From contig OX638333.1 in NCBI GenBank assembly GCA_951812895.1, forward strand, positions 858,366-922,365: 64,000 bases of DNA, in the 5' to 3' direction. Source of the stretch: an uncultured Roseovarius sp. GTDB taxonomy: Bacteria > Pseudomonadota > Alphaproteobacteria > Rhodobacterales > Rhodobacteraceae. The translations under genes were made by a program, and so were the position numbers. The notes below the pieces were generated by a model that was given only the letters and a program-made list of their open reading frames with translations, had not been told where the DNA came from and ran no database searches. This document shows positions 43,188 to 52,124 of this stretch, one piece after another; the stretch's first letter is position 1, and every line of letters begins with the position of its first letter.

Positions 43188-44282
43188 TTAACCAAAGTAA
43201 TGGTTGTAAGCCAACTTGTAGTCAGGCTGGTTCAGGTTCAGATAGTTCATGACGTTCTTAGCGTAAGCTTTCTGGCTATCCACCACTTTCGCAAAGAACT
43301 CATCCTCTCCGGAAATCCGGTTGATCACGATATCCCAGGCTTTCAATTGCTCTGCCATCACACTGTCTGGAGTGCGATAAACGTTGACGCCCTGCTCATC
43401 TCGCAATGTGGTCAAGTCATCAGCATAGCGCTTGGTATTATGCCAGTAGAAATTCGAATTCTCAGCCTCTGATGCATACTTCAGGATCGCCTGAAGCTCA
43501 TCTGGCAGCGCGTTGTACTTGTCCTTGTTGAACGTGCACTCAAAGAATTCCTGACTCTGGTGGAAAGAAGCCAAGTGATAATGCTTGGACACATCCTGCA
43601 TACCAAAGTCGCGATCCGAGGTTGGATTGTTGAACTCTGCCGCATCAATCAGACCTGACTTCATGGCAGGTTGAATTTCGCCGCCGGGCAGTTGCACAAC
43701 CGACATGCCCATTTCCAGTAGTACGTCGGCCGCCAGACCAACGGTCCGGTATTTGAGGCCCGACATCTGGCTGGCATCCTTAATCTCCTCCTTGAACCAG
43801 CCCATTGGCTGAGCAGGCATTGGCGAGTTGAAGAACGAGACAACGTTCAGCTCGAGAGTCGCCATCAACTCGTCAAATAACTCCTGTCCGCCTCCATAGT
43901 GGACCCAACCCAGTACTTCTTGGCTGGACCAGCCAAAACAGGGACCGGTGCCAAACAGCGAGGCCGCTTTAGATTTGGAATACCAATAGGCCGGCACATA
44001 GTGAGCCGCGTCCAGAACGCCACGGTGAACCGCATCCTGCATCTGGCTTGTCTTAACGACCGAGTTCACCGGCAACAGATCGATCGTCAGGGCGCCGCCT
44101 GACATTTCGTTGACACGGTTGACGTAGGATTGGGCGTTTTCCAAAAAGATACCGCCGCCCCAGGCCGCCTGCATTTTCAGCGTGACGCCTTCGCTGGCAT
44201 GAACGGCAGGTGCCGCAAGAGCACCCGCGCCCACAAGGGCCGAGCCGCGCAGGAACTTCCTTCGATTCAGTGATTTTGACAT
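43188..44282 (-). CDS. TRAP solute-binding protein, Tat-exported, TakP-like
   Basis: 364 aa from ATG 44282, preceded by GGGAGG. The N-terminus has a twin-arginine signal (SLNRRKFLRGSALVGAGALA), so it is exported folded. The mature protein resembles TakP-type binding proteins for 2-oxo acids (MQAAWGGGIFLENAQSYVNR; KYRTVGLAADVLLEMGMSVV; EFNNPTSDRDFGMQDV). First gene of the operon with dctQM, amidase, small membrane protein and hydroxyacid dehydrogenase. A 2-oxo or 2-hydroxy acid, or its amide, is a plausible ligand. Confidence 0.9.
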   Translation of the reverse strand: MSKSLNRRKFLRGSALVGAGALAAPAVHASEGVTLKMQAAWGGGIFLENAQSYVNRVNEMSGGALTIDLLPVNSVVKTSQMQDAVHRGVLDAAHYVPAYWYSKSKAASLFGTGPCFGWSSQEVLGWVHYGGGQELFDELMATLELNVVSFFNSPMPAQPMGWFKEEIKDASQMSGLKYRTVGLAADVLLEMGMSVVQLPGGEIQPAMKSGLIDAAEFNNPTSDRDFGMQDVSKHYHLASFHQSQEFFECTFNKDKYNALPDELQAILKYASEAENSNFYWHNTKRYADDLTTLRDEQGVNVYRTPDSVMAEQLKAWDIVINRISGEDEFFAKVVDSQKAYAKNVMNYLNLNQPDYKLAYNHYFG

Positions 44283-44770
44283 ATTTCCTCCCATTATTTT
44301 TTTTAAACGATTTCAACAGAAACTGAGCAAAACCACGCTAGTGGTAGTACTCATTCTGTTTTCGGTATCGGGCTTTCCGAACGCAAAATGCAAAAGTCGC
44401 AGTATTTTATGGTGCAAGCACCACCCGGTTTCTAAGTTCTAAGTGGTACAATTTCTCAAGTACAGCAAAAATTGGACAAGGAATATAACCAATTCTTGAG
44501 GGGCGGCCGATTCAGCCTCGTCTATTGGGGCACGAATGCACTCAATTATCAGAAAGCGTACAACAGCAGACATTTGTGTTGGGCAATGAAAGGCAGCTTG
44601 GTCCGGATATTGTTGAAAAAAGGCTGTTGATTGGTCGTCGATGTGCTGATTCACTTTTTTGAGAGCGGAGGGCATTGCGGTGACGGGGCCAGGACAAGTT
44701 GCGCTAGGCGCGCTGTTTTATGAGTTCTCAATCGAAGATTTGTGCCGCAGAATCACCCTGTGCGTGGGAT
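44283..44770. other. Gap upstream of the TRAP/amidase operon
   Basis: Should hold the promoter of the dctP gene. No regulator gene for this operon is present here, unlike the other cassettes, and no clear palindrome was found. A 78-codon minus-strand frame (44439-44675) lacks a start signal and recognisable features. Confidence 0.4.
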
Positions 44771-45284
44771 GGCAGTGTCGGATTAAACCAGCTTGAGGCT
44801 GGTCATTCGATTTTGTAGCGTCACTGAATGACAAAACGCTCTCCATTCCGTTACTTCAAAACCAGCCCCGAGATCATCAGACTTGCGGTGATGATGTACG
44901 TCAGGTTCCCGCTCTCTCTTCGCAATGTCGAAGACATGCTGCATGAGCGTCGAATCGATGTCAGCCGTGAAACCATCCGGTTTTGGTGGAGCCGATTTGG
45001 CCCGATATTCGCTGCGAACATTTATCGAAGGCGGGTTGCAATTCACCAGTCACACTCGAATTGGTAATGGCATCTCGACGAGGTTTTCGTGAAAATCAAT
45101 AAAACGCTACGGCCAACCTGATGCTGTCTTCACGGACCGGCTGAAGTCTTACGGCGCCGCAACGAAGGTAAACAGCAGTTCTCGACGGCAAATCACAGGG
45201 CGCTGGCTGAACAATCGTGTTGAGAATTCACACCTTCCGTTTCGGCGGCAAGCTCAGGCTGGTTCGACTTCCTCTGAAAGCATC
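44771..45284 (+). mobile_element. IS6-family element remnant with internal deletion
   Basis: 514 bp. The left end GGCAGTGTCGGATTAAACCA and the right end (reverse complement) GATGCTTTCAGAGGAAGTCG share AACCAG-TGAG with each other and resemble the complete IS6 ends at 24884/25701. The first 79 codons of a transposase (44828-45067; RYFKTSPEIIRLAVMMYVRF) are intact; a deletion and stop codons then remove most of the catalytic part, while a piece with GGCTGAACAATCGTGTTGAG (WLNNRVEN) remains. Same orientation as the other two copies. It ends 93 bp before the sensor-kinase start. Confidence 0.8.
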
Positions 45285-45377
45285 AGAAATACCCGTGTGT
45301 GCATGTTGCGGATGTGCAGTATTTGTCCGATAGTTCAATCTGATCACCTTACAAGCCTTTTCTTGGGGAGAACTGCC

Positions 45378-47333
45378 GTGAAATCGGTCCGGCTCAGGCT
45401 TCTCATCCTCGCGCTGCTTCCATTCGTGGTGCTGATGCCGCTTCTGCTTATTCTGGGTATGACACGTTGGACCGCAGATTATGATGATGTGCTTATCGCA
45501 AATGTGGAGAGTGATTTGCGGATTGCTGAACAGTATCTGGGCCAGATAATGACATCGACAGGCACCAATCTGCGTAGTGTGTCACAATCGACCGAGTTCC
45601 TCTCGGTGATCAATGCAGACAAAGTTGCACTGACTGGGTTTCTGAAGGGCAGACAAAGCGAACTCGCGCTTGATTTCTTGTATTACCTGCCCCGCGGTGA
45701 AAAATCGCAGGTGACAGAAACTTGGCCGGTGATACGCCGAGCGCTTGGTGGGGAACTGACGACCGAGATTGACATTTTCACCACTCAACAGCTAGCCGGT
45801 ATTTCGCCCGACCTGGCGGAACGAGCACTGTTTCCGCTGATCGAAACGGAAGCGGCGGTGCCCACCACCCGCACGGTCGAAGATCGGGGCATGGTGGTGC
45901 ATAGTGCGTCGCCGGTGATGGTCGAAGGGCATGAAGGAGTGTTGGTTGGTGGTATCCTGCTGAACCGCAACCTTCAGTTCATCGATACAATCAACGCGTT
46001 GGTTTACCTCAACGCCGCCACCGGAGGTGATAGACAAGGTACTGCCACACTGTTTCTGGAAGATGTCCGTGTATCCACCAATGTGCGCCTGTTTGAAGAT
46101 GTCCGTGCCTTGGGCACGCGAGTCTCTGCCGAAGTGCGGCAGGCGGTGCTTGGTGACGGGTTGACGTGGCTGAACCGCGCGTTCGTGGTGAATGACTGGT
46201 ATATTTCTGGATATCTACCGTTGACCGACAGTTTTGAAGAACGGGTTGGCATGCTTTATGTCGGGTTCCTTGAGGCCCCATTCAACACTGCGAAGCGCGA
46301 TGCCTATCTGGCAATGCTTGGGGCATTTGCCGCTGTTTTGTTCCTCACGGTTCCACTGTTTTTGCGCATGGCAAAAGGAATTTTTGCACCTCTTGAGCAA
46401 ATGACTAAGACCATGACACGGGTGGAGCAGGATGATCTGGACGCGCGGATCGGTGATATCGGTTCCAAAGATGAAATAGGGAAAGTTGCTTCGCATCTGG
46501 ACAAACTTTTGGATCAGGTACAAGAGCGCGACCGTGCGTTGCGGTCATGGGCCGATGTACTCAACGAACGGGTTGATCAGCGCACGCAGGAGCTCAAGGC
46601 CGCCAATCAGAAGCTGGAGGAAACCTTTGAACAGCTGGTGATGTCGGAAAAGCTGGCCTCAATCGGTGAGATCACAGCAGGTGTTGCCCATGAAATCAAC
46701 AATCCGGTGGCCGTTATTCAGGGCAATGTGGACGTAATGCGCCAGTCGCTTGGTCAGAAGACAGCCATCGTCAAGACCGAGCTTGATCTGATTGACCGTC
46801 AGGTGGCGAGAATCGATGCGATTGTAGGCAAGTTGCTACAATTCGCCCGCCCTACGGAATTCGGCACCTTTGAGGAAAGTGTCGATATCGCGCCTCTGGT
46901 ACGCGATTGTCTGGTTCTGGTTGCACACGTCCATTCCAAGACAAAGATTCGCGTAGAAACCGAGATTGGAGATGCACCCTTGGTGAGGATCAATCCCGGT
47001 GAGCTTCAGCAGATCATTATCAATCTGATCGTCAACGCGATTCAGGCAATGGGTGATTCAGGAACGCTCAAAATCGGCCTAGGCTCCGAAATGCGCAAAG
47101 ATCGAAACGGGGCGTATGTATGCGTGAGCGATACCGGACCGGGCATACCCGAGGAAGTGCTGCAGAGCGTCTTCGACCCCTTCTACACAACCAAGCTGGG
47201 GGAAGGTACAGGCCTTGGCCTGTCGATCAGCCAGACGCTTGTGCAACGAGCGAAGGGGCTGATTACAGCCCGAAACAACCCGGAGGGCGGTGCAGAATTC
47301 ACCATCTGGCTACCCGGGGATCAGAGCAATTAA
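45378..47333 (+). CDS. Membrane sensor histidine kinase with Cache-like domain
   Basis: 651 aa from GTG 45378 (GGGGAG at 45365-45370); an open frame begins at 45297 but would overlap IS sequence. Order: first membrane helix (LLILALLPFVVLMPLLLILG), a periplasmic region of about 290 residues that looks like a double-Cache sensor, second helix (LAMLGAFAAVLFLTVPLFLR), HAMP domain, coiled coil, HisKA with the phosphorylated His in ITAGVAHEINNPVAVIQGNV, and HATPase with the N box (IIINLIVNAIQAMG) and G boxes (DTGPGIP, GEGTGLGLSIS). Convergent with the response-regulator gene, 62 bp apart, and so its probable partner. The signal is unknown; formate or a related C1 compound is a guess. Confidence 0.9.
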   Translation: MKSVRLRLLILALLPFVVLMPLLLILGMTRWTADYDDVLIANVESDLRIAEQYLGQIMTSTGTNLRSVSQSTEFLSVINADKVALTGFLKGRQSELALDFLYYLPRGEKSQVTETWPVIRRALGGELTTEIDIFTTQQLAGISPDLAERALFPLIETEAAVPTTRTVEDRGMVVHSASPVMVEGHEGVLVGGILLNRNLQFIDTINALVYLNAATGGDRQGTATLFLEDVRVSTNVRLFEDVRALGTRVSAEVRQAVLGDGLTWLNRAFVVNDWYISGYLPLTDSFEERVGMLYVGFLEAPFNTAKRDAYLAMLGAFAAVLFLTVPLFLRMAKGIFAPLEQMTKTMTRVEQDDLDARIGDIGSKDEIGKVASHLDKLLDQVQERDRALRSWADVLNERVDQRTQELKAANQKLEETFEQLVMSEKLASIGEITAGVAHEINNPVAVIQGNVDVMRQSLGQKTAIVKTELDLIDRQVARIDAIVGKLLQFARPTEFGTFEESVDIAPLVRDCLVLVAHVHSKTKIRVETEIGDAPLVRINPGELQQIIINLIVNAIQAMGDSGTLKIGLGSEMRKDRNGAYVCVSDTGPGIPEEVLQSVFDPFYTTKLGEGTGLGLSISQTLVQRAKGLITARNNPEGGAEFTIWLPGDQSN

Positions 47334-47395
47334 AGCTTTTCCGATCTATCTGGATTCGGTCAACTCGATGGCGCATTGCAGAGAGGCAAGAATTT

Positions 47396-48742
47396 TCAGA
47401 ACCCCCAGGACGCACATTTTCGGTCAATGGTCTTGCGTGAAACCCCCAGACGACGGGACGCCTCTGCGCGGTTACCGCCGCAGGCATCCAGCACATGCAT
47501 AATGTGGCGTTGGGTCACCAATTCGAGCGACTCCATCGCCGGAGTGCCGGTGATCTGGCCACTGCCGGAAAACTCATCGGGGAAATCGCCAAGGATGACA
47601 GAACGCTCAACCAAATTGCGTAATTCGCGCACATTGCCAGGCCAGTCATATCGGCTGAACTTGAGCAGGGTTTCCTCGTTCAACTCCAGTGCGGGCATCC
47701 CAAGTGAAAGGGAAAACTGCTCCATAAACGCCGCCGCAAGCTCCACAATATCCTCAGACCGATCGCTGAGAAGCGGCATGTGGACCGACACGACATTGAT
47801 ACGGTGGTAGAGATCGGCGCGGAACCGTCCCTCGGATACCGCTTTTTCCAGATCGGCATTTGTGGCGAACAGGAACCTCAGGTTGAGTGGGATTTCCCGT
47901 TCCGCCCCGACGGGTCGGATGCGCTGATCCTCGAGCACGCGCAGCAGGGCCGCCTGCACCTGATCCGGCATCTGCGCCACTTCATCAAGAAACAGCGTTC
48001 CGCCATCGGCATGCAGAAACAGGCCGTCCTGTCGGCGTTGTTGTTCATCAATCAGGCCAAAGAGCTCTTGTGCGATCCGGTCCGGTGATATTGCAGCACA
48101 GTTGACGACGACAAACGGGTTTTCGGCACGGTCTGAGTGCGAATGCAAGGTGCGAGCGGCGATTTCCTTGCCGGTTCCGCTTTCGCCGGTGAAGAGAACA
48201 GGTGTTGGCAGGGGGGCAAGCCTGTTGAGCATTTCGCGTACCCCGCGAACGGCGGGAGAGGAGCCAATCAATCGTCCGCGTGCGATGCCGCCTTCGGAGG
48301 AAAGCTCGTGTTTTAGAAGGTAGTTTTCACGTCTGAGATATTTGCGGTCCAGAGAGCGTGCGACGGCATTGAGAATTTGATTGGCACGAAAGGGTTTGAG
48401 CACAAAATCGGCCACGCCGGTGCGTAGCGCCTGAATGGCGGTTTCAAGATCGGCATAAGCGGTGATCAGAATAGTATCGGCAAAGAACCCCACACGCCGT
48501 TGTTCGCTGACCCATTGCAACCCGGTTTTGCCCGGCATGATATTGTCGAGAATGACCAGATCAAAATGCGAAGTGTCCAAAATGGCAGTCGCCTCCACCG
48601 GAGACCCCGCTTGTTCCACGCGTTTGCAGCGTGGACTCAGGATTTTAGTCAGAAAATTGCGCATTCCGGGCTCGTCATCAACCACGAGGATCGAGGCACC
48701 TGACAGGTTTTCCCCATACTCGTCCTGGGTCGTTCTGACCAT
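47396..48742 (-). CDS. NtrC-family response regulator lacking the GAFTGA loop
   Basis: 448 aa. Receiver domain with phospho-acceptor Asp66 (DLVILDNIMPGKTG) and Lys in VLKPF; AAA+ domain with Walker A GESGTGKE (186-193) and Walker B GGTLFLDEV; C-terminal Fis-type helix-turn-helix (NRAEASRRLGVSRKTIDRKC). The sigma-54 contact loop ELFGHEKGAFTGA is replaced by ELFGLIDEQQRRQDGLF, several residues shorter and without GAFTGA. It is therefore unlikely to activate sigma-54 polymerase; R. capsulatus NtrC and HupR are precedents for such proteins working with sigma-70. Last gene of the fdh operon, its start overlapping the small gene upstream as TGATG. Confidence 0.9.
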   Translation of the reverse strand: MVRTTQDEYGENLSGASILVVDDEPGMRNFLTKILSPRCKRVEQAGSPVEATAILDTSHFDLVILDNIMPGKTGLQWVSEQRRVGFFADTILITAYADLETAIQALRTGVADFVLKPFRANQILNAVARSLDRKYLRRENYLLKHELSSEGGIARGRLIGSSPAVRGVREMLNRLAPLPTPVLFTGESGTGKEIAARTLHSHSDRAENPFVVVNCAAISPDRIAQELFGLIDEQQRRQDGLFLHADGGTLFLDEVAQMPDQVQAALLRVLEDQRIRPVGAEREIPLNLRFLFATNADLEKAVSEGRFRADLYHRINVVSVHMPLLSDRSEDIVELAAAFMEQFSLSLGMPALELNEETLLKFSRYDWPGNVRELRNLVERSVILGDFPDEFSGSGQITGTPAMESLELVTQRHIMHVLDACGGNRAEASRRLGVSRKTIDRKCASWGF

Positions 48743-48876
48743 CAGCTGCCGTTGTCCAACCGGACGGCAGAGCCCGCATTTTGCACATCAGAGGAATAGC
48801 CAGCTCCATCAAGAACAGCGTCGGCAGCGACCGATATGATGGCCATGGCCACAAAGGCTGCAAACATAGGTTTCAT
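48742..48876 (-). CDS. Small exported protein of 44 aa in the fdh operon
   Basis: 44 aa, read by hand because it is very short. It begins MKPMFAAFVAMAIISVAADA, a signal peptide or single membrane helix, and ends in a short polar tail (GYSSDVQNAGSAVRLDNGS). GGAAG lies upstream of the ATG. The gene starts 4 bp after the WD40-cytochrome stop and its own stop overlaps the response-regulator start (TGATG), so the operon layout leaves little doubt that it is translated. Function unknown; it might tune the kinase or be a small FDH-associated subunit. Confidence 0.68.
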   Translation of the reverse strand: MKPMFAAFVAMAIISVAADAVLDGAGYSSDVQNAGSAVRLDNGS

Positions 48877-48880
48877 CGTT

Positions 48881-50167
48881 TTACTTCCTTGTTTTGGTTG
48901 CGGATTTCAGGAAGTCTATCAGATCCTGTCTATCCGTGCTCTTGGTAATGCGCTGCATCGGCATCTTTGAGCCGGGGATATATTGGTCTGGTCCAAGGTC
49001 AAAGAGCGCATCAATCGTGTCCTCAGCCCAGATAATAGCGGAGTCGTCGAGAGTTTGCGAATAAAGATAATCTGGCAATGCCCCCGCCCGACGGCCAAAG
49101 ACACCATAAAGCGTAGGTCCCGCCTTGCGTGAAGGCTCGTTGGTCAGTGCGTGACAGATTGAGCATTTGCGCATGAATTGCCGTTCGCCATTAGGCATGG
49201 CTTCCTCAGATTGCAGAAAGCTTCTGGTGTCTTCGCCCGCAGGTTCAAATTCATTAAGCAGAGCAATCGGCCAACCATAAACCACATCTTCGATGCCGCC
49301 CGCGAAGATCATTGTACCATCGGACGAAAACCCCAAAGCCCAGACCGGGCCGTTGCGCATCGCGCGAAAATCACGTGCAATTTGCCAGCTTTCCGTATCG
49401 ATGATCATGATATAGCCATGCCCGTCCCCCACGGCGAGCTGACCGGACGGTGCATGATATGCCAGCGCCAGTATCGGGCGGCGGTCAAGGGAAAAGTCCG
49501 CGATTGATTGCCCACTTTCCGGGTCAACAATGCGTGTCACCCCATCAACTGCACCATAGGCAAGCCAGCCATCATCGGAAATCAGCCGGTTGATCCCAAA
49601 GCCGTGATTGATCACGGGCCGGAAGTCATCCCTTTCGCCGTCCACACGATAGGCGGTAATCCGGCCGGTCATGGTGGCAGCAAAAACCTCTTCCCCATCA
49701 GCTGAGAACGCGATGTCATTGACTCCGCCCTGCCCCCGGAGCAGCCGATGACCGGCGCCGTTGCGGTCCCACAGCCCGATTTTCCCGTCCCAGCTGGCAG
49801 AGAAGACAATCTGACCATCGGGCGATAGCACCACATCTGTGACCTTGCCCTGGTGACTTCCGAGAATGCGCATTTTGGCGTCCTCCCACAGGCGGACGCT
49901 GAAATCATCGCTACCTGTAAGGATTGTGTCCTCTTCGGGAAAGCTGATGCTGGTGACAGCCGCATCGTGCCCTTCAAGCCATTGCGGTGCCCGCCCGGTC
50001 CAGAGACCCACGGAATTGTCGAAACTGGCGGTGGCCACCTGCCCGGCAGGGGAAACGGCAATACCCATCACCGGTCCTCCATGTCCTTTGAGCGTGGTAA
50101 AATCCTCCGCCGGAGCCGCCCCGGCGGCGACACACCACATCAGAAGTGCCGCGGGAAAGCGCCACAT
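48881..50167 (-). CDS. Periplasmic WD40-repeat protein with C-terminal cytochrome c domain
   Basis: 428 aa. Signal peptide (residues 1-21, CVAAGAAPAED). About seven WD40 blades fill residues 25-310 (for example LKGHGGPVMGIAVSPAGQVA; ILGSHQGKVTDVVLSPDGQI; GLWDRNGAGHRLLRGQGGVN). The last 100 residues are a class I cytochrome c: haem motif CSICH near residue 330 and Met ligand in GSKMPMQRI. Directly adjacent to the FDH gamma gene. A beta propeller tethering a haem domain could pass electrons from FDH or dock the complex; this is inference. Confidence 0.87.
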   Translation of the reverse strand: MWRFPAALLMWCVAAGAAPAEDFTTLKGHGGPVMGIAVSPAGQVATASFDNSVGLWTGRAPQWLEGHDAAVTSISFPEEDTILTGSDDFSVRLWEDAKMRILGSHQGKVTDVVLSPDGQIVFSASWDGKIGLWDRNGAGHRLLRGQGGVNDIAFSADGEEVFAATMTGRITAYRVDGERDDFRPVINHGFGINRLISDDGWLAYGAVDGVTRIVDPESGQSIADFSLDRRPILALAYHAPSGQLAVGDGHGYIMIIDTESWQIARDFRAMRNGPVWALGFSSDGTMIFAGGIEDVVYGWPIALLNEFEPAGEDTRSFLQSEEAMPNGERQFMRKCSICHALTNEPSRKAGPTLYGVFGRRAGALPDYLYSQTLDDSAIIWAEDTIDALFDLGPDQYIPGSKMPMQRITKSTDRQDLIDFLKSATKTRK

Positions 50168-51370
50168 TTACTCAGCAGGGGTGCCATGGCCCTCGGCGTC
50201 AGAGCCTTCGGCCTTGCGGATATCATCCAGCCAGAGCCTGTGATGTTGATGCGCCCAAGCCTCGTCCACCTCACCCGTGCTCATGGCGTCATATGCACCT
50301 TCCATACCAATCGAACCGATATAGATATGGGCAAGGATGATCGCCATCAGCACAAAGGCCACGACGGCATGCCACATCTGCGCAAACTGCATTTCCTCAT
50401 GTGGGGAAAGCACGGTGGATAGCTCACCATAGCCCAGCAATTGCGGTAACCCGGTCTGGTTCAGGATGGCAAAGGTTTTGGCAAACATCGGCAGCTCAAA
50501 CGGAAAGAGCAGCGACAGTCCAGAGAGCGAAATCGAAGAGCCGAGGAGGATGACCGACCAGAAGATCACCTTCTGACCGGCATTGAATTTTTTGGCAGGA
50601 GGATGTTTGCCATCGGACAGAATGCCACCGCCCTGCGCAATCCATTTCAGGTCGGTTCGGCTGGGCAGATTGTGAAGAACCCACATGAAAAACACCATCG
50701 CCAAGCCAATCATGAAGGCCCAGGAGATGTTGTTGTGAATCCATTTTGAAGCAATGGCCAGCGTTGAGAATGCCTCGTGCCCGAAGGCTGGGATCAACAC
50801 CTTTCGGCCAAAAAGGCTTATCAGCCCGGTCAGGCCCAACAAAATGAAAGAACCCGCCATCAGCCAATGCGCGAAACGTTCAATTGATTTGAACCGGGTC
50901 ACCGTACGCCCGGACTTTTCGCCATCGATGCTGATCCTGCCGCGCATCATGTAAAACAACATCAATGCCACCAAAGTACCAATCAGCAGATAAGCGCCTT
51001 TGCTGGCAAGCGGACCTTCGCGGAATGCAAGCCACTTCATGCCGCTGTCCTGCATCAAAACACGCGCAGCATCACCACCGGATGAAACGGCAATATCGAC
51101 AGACCCATAGCGCATGGCGCGCCAAAGCTCAGGGTCGGACGCACCACCCAACGTGCCCAGCTGTGCTGCAATGCCAGCGGCACTATCCGGATCACCCGTG
51201 GCATCTCGCCTGAATTCATCATCAACAACAGTACCTTTCTGACGCGCAAGAATATCCTCCAACGTCTGAGCGCCACCGGTGATTGAACGATCGATGTTTT
51301 CAGCTTCCTGCGCCAACAGCGGCGCGGCGAGAAACAGCGATAGGATGAGCGAGAACAGAATGCGTGCCAT
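50168..51370 (-). CDS. Formate dehydrogenase gamma subunit (cytochrome b556)
   Basis: 400 aa from ATG 51370, preceded by AGGAAAAC; the protein then begins with a signal peptide (LFSLILSLFLAAPLLAQEAE). After a periplasmic N-terminal segment of about 120 residues come the helices of the Ni/Fe-hydrogenase/FDH-type cytochrome b, with haem-ligand histidines in RFAHWLMAGSF, HEAFSTLAIASKWIHNN and MWHAVVAFVLMAIILAHIYI. It anchors the alpha-beta dimer and passes electrons to quinone. Position after beta and before the WD40 gene. Confidence 0.92.
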   Translation of the reverse strand: MARILFSLILSLFLAAPLLAQEAENIDRSITGGAQTLEDILARQKGTVVDDEFRRDATGDPDSAAGIAAQLGTLGGASDPELWRAMRYGSVDIAVSSGGDAARVLMQDSGMKWLAFREGPLASKGAYLLIGTLVALMLFYMMRGRISIDGEKSGRTVTRFKSIERFAHWLMAGSFILLGLTGLISLFGRKVLIPAFGHEAFSTLAIASKWIHNNISWAFMIGLAMVFFMWVLHNLPSRTDLKWIAQGGGILSDGKHPPAKKFNAGQKVIFWSVILLGSSISLSGLSLLFPFELPMFAKTFAILNQTGLPQLLGYGELSTVLSPHEEMQFAQMWHAVVAFVLMAIILAHIYIGSIGMEGAYDAMSTGEVDEAWAHQHHRLWLDDIRKAEGSDAEGHGTPAE

Positions 51371-51448
51371 GTTGTTTTCCTGAATGTCTGTTGACAGACG
51401 TTTCGGAGGGGCAGTCATTCAAGACCGCCCGACCGATTGGTCTCTAGG

Positions 51449-51477
51449 ATAGGGAAGGTGAGTCTCACCCACCCTAC
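51449..51477. repeat. REP-like palindromic element
   Basis: GGTGAGTCTCACC with flanking AGGGAA and CACCCTAC forms a short palindrome. On the minus strand it reads GTAGGGTGGGTGAGACTCACC, which resembles REP-type dispersed elements in many bacterial genomes. It lies in the 145-bp gap between the FDH beta and gamma genes. Only this one copy was noticed in the window, so the call is weak. Confidence 0.3.
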
Positions 51478-51515
51478 GCATTGCATCGTAGAGTGGATGG
51501 TAACTCAGCATTCCG

Positions 51516-52109
51516 TCAGCCGTCTTTCTGATCGTAGGCCGTACCCCAGCCCCACGCACCAGATCCAAAGCCGCGCGCCACGACGCGTTCACGGTAGATT
51601 GTCGATACAATATCGCCATCGCCCGCTAGAAGCGCCTTGGTCGAACACATTTCGGCGCAGATTGGCAATTTGCCCTCTGCAATCCGGTTGCGCCCGTACT
51701 TTGCAAACTCTGCAGTCGAGTGGTTTTCTTCAGGACCGCCGGCGCAGAAGGTACATTTGTCCATCTTACCGCGGCTGCCGAAGTTACCTGCCTGCGGATA
51801 TTGCGGCGCGCCAAACGGACACGCATAGAAGCAATAGCCGCAGCCGATGCAAAGATCCTTGGAGTGAAGAACAACACCCTCTTCATTCTGGTAGAAACAA
51901 TCCACCGGACAGACCGCCATGCATGGCGCATCAGAGCAGTGCATACAAGCCACGGAAATCGAGCGCTCGCCCGGTTTTCCGTCCTGAATGGTCACCACCC
52001 TCCGACGATTGATCCCCCAAGGGACTTCATGTTCGTTCTTACAGGCCGTTACGCAGGCATTACACTCGATGCAGCGCTCGGCGTCACAGAGAAACTTAGC
52101 TCGTGCCAT
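51516..52109 (-). CDS. Formate dehydrogenase beta subunit, four [4Fe-4S] clusters
   Basis: 197 aa. Ferredoxin-type electron-transfer subunit. Cysteine groups for four clusters are visible: [53 protein letters not shown] and CTFC with a later CAEMC. No signal peptide, so it is exported bound to the Tat-targeted alpha subunit, as is usual for FDH3-type complexes. It follows alpha by 15 bp. A C-terminal membrane helix, as in FdnH, is absent. Confidence 0.93.
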   Translation of the reverse strand: MARAKFLCDAERCIECNACVTACKNEHEVPWGINRRRVVTIQDGKPGERSISVACMHCSDAPCMAVCPVDCFYQNEEGVVLHSKDLCIGCGYCFYACPFGAPQYPQAGNFGSRGKMDKCTFCAGGPEENHSTAEFAKYGRNRIAEGKLPICAEMCSTKALLAGDGDIVSTIYRERVVARGFGSGAWGWGTAYDQKDG

Positions 52110-52124
52110 ATCTCATTCTCCTCC

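Noticed and set aside
44439-44675. Minus-strand frame of 78 codons upstream of the TRAP/amidase operon
   Set aside because: No ribosome-binding site, no motif, and it lies in the presumed promoter region.
51419-51619. Minus-strand frame of 66 codons overlapping the FDH beta gene
   Set aside because: Overlaps the 3' end of a well-supported gene in another frame and has no features.
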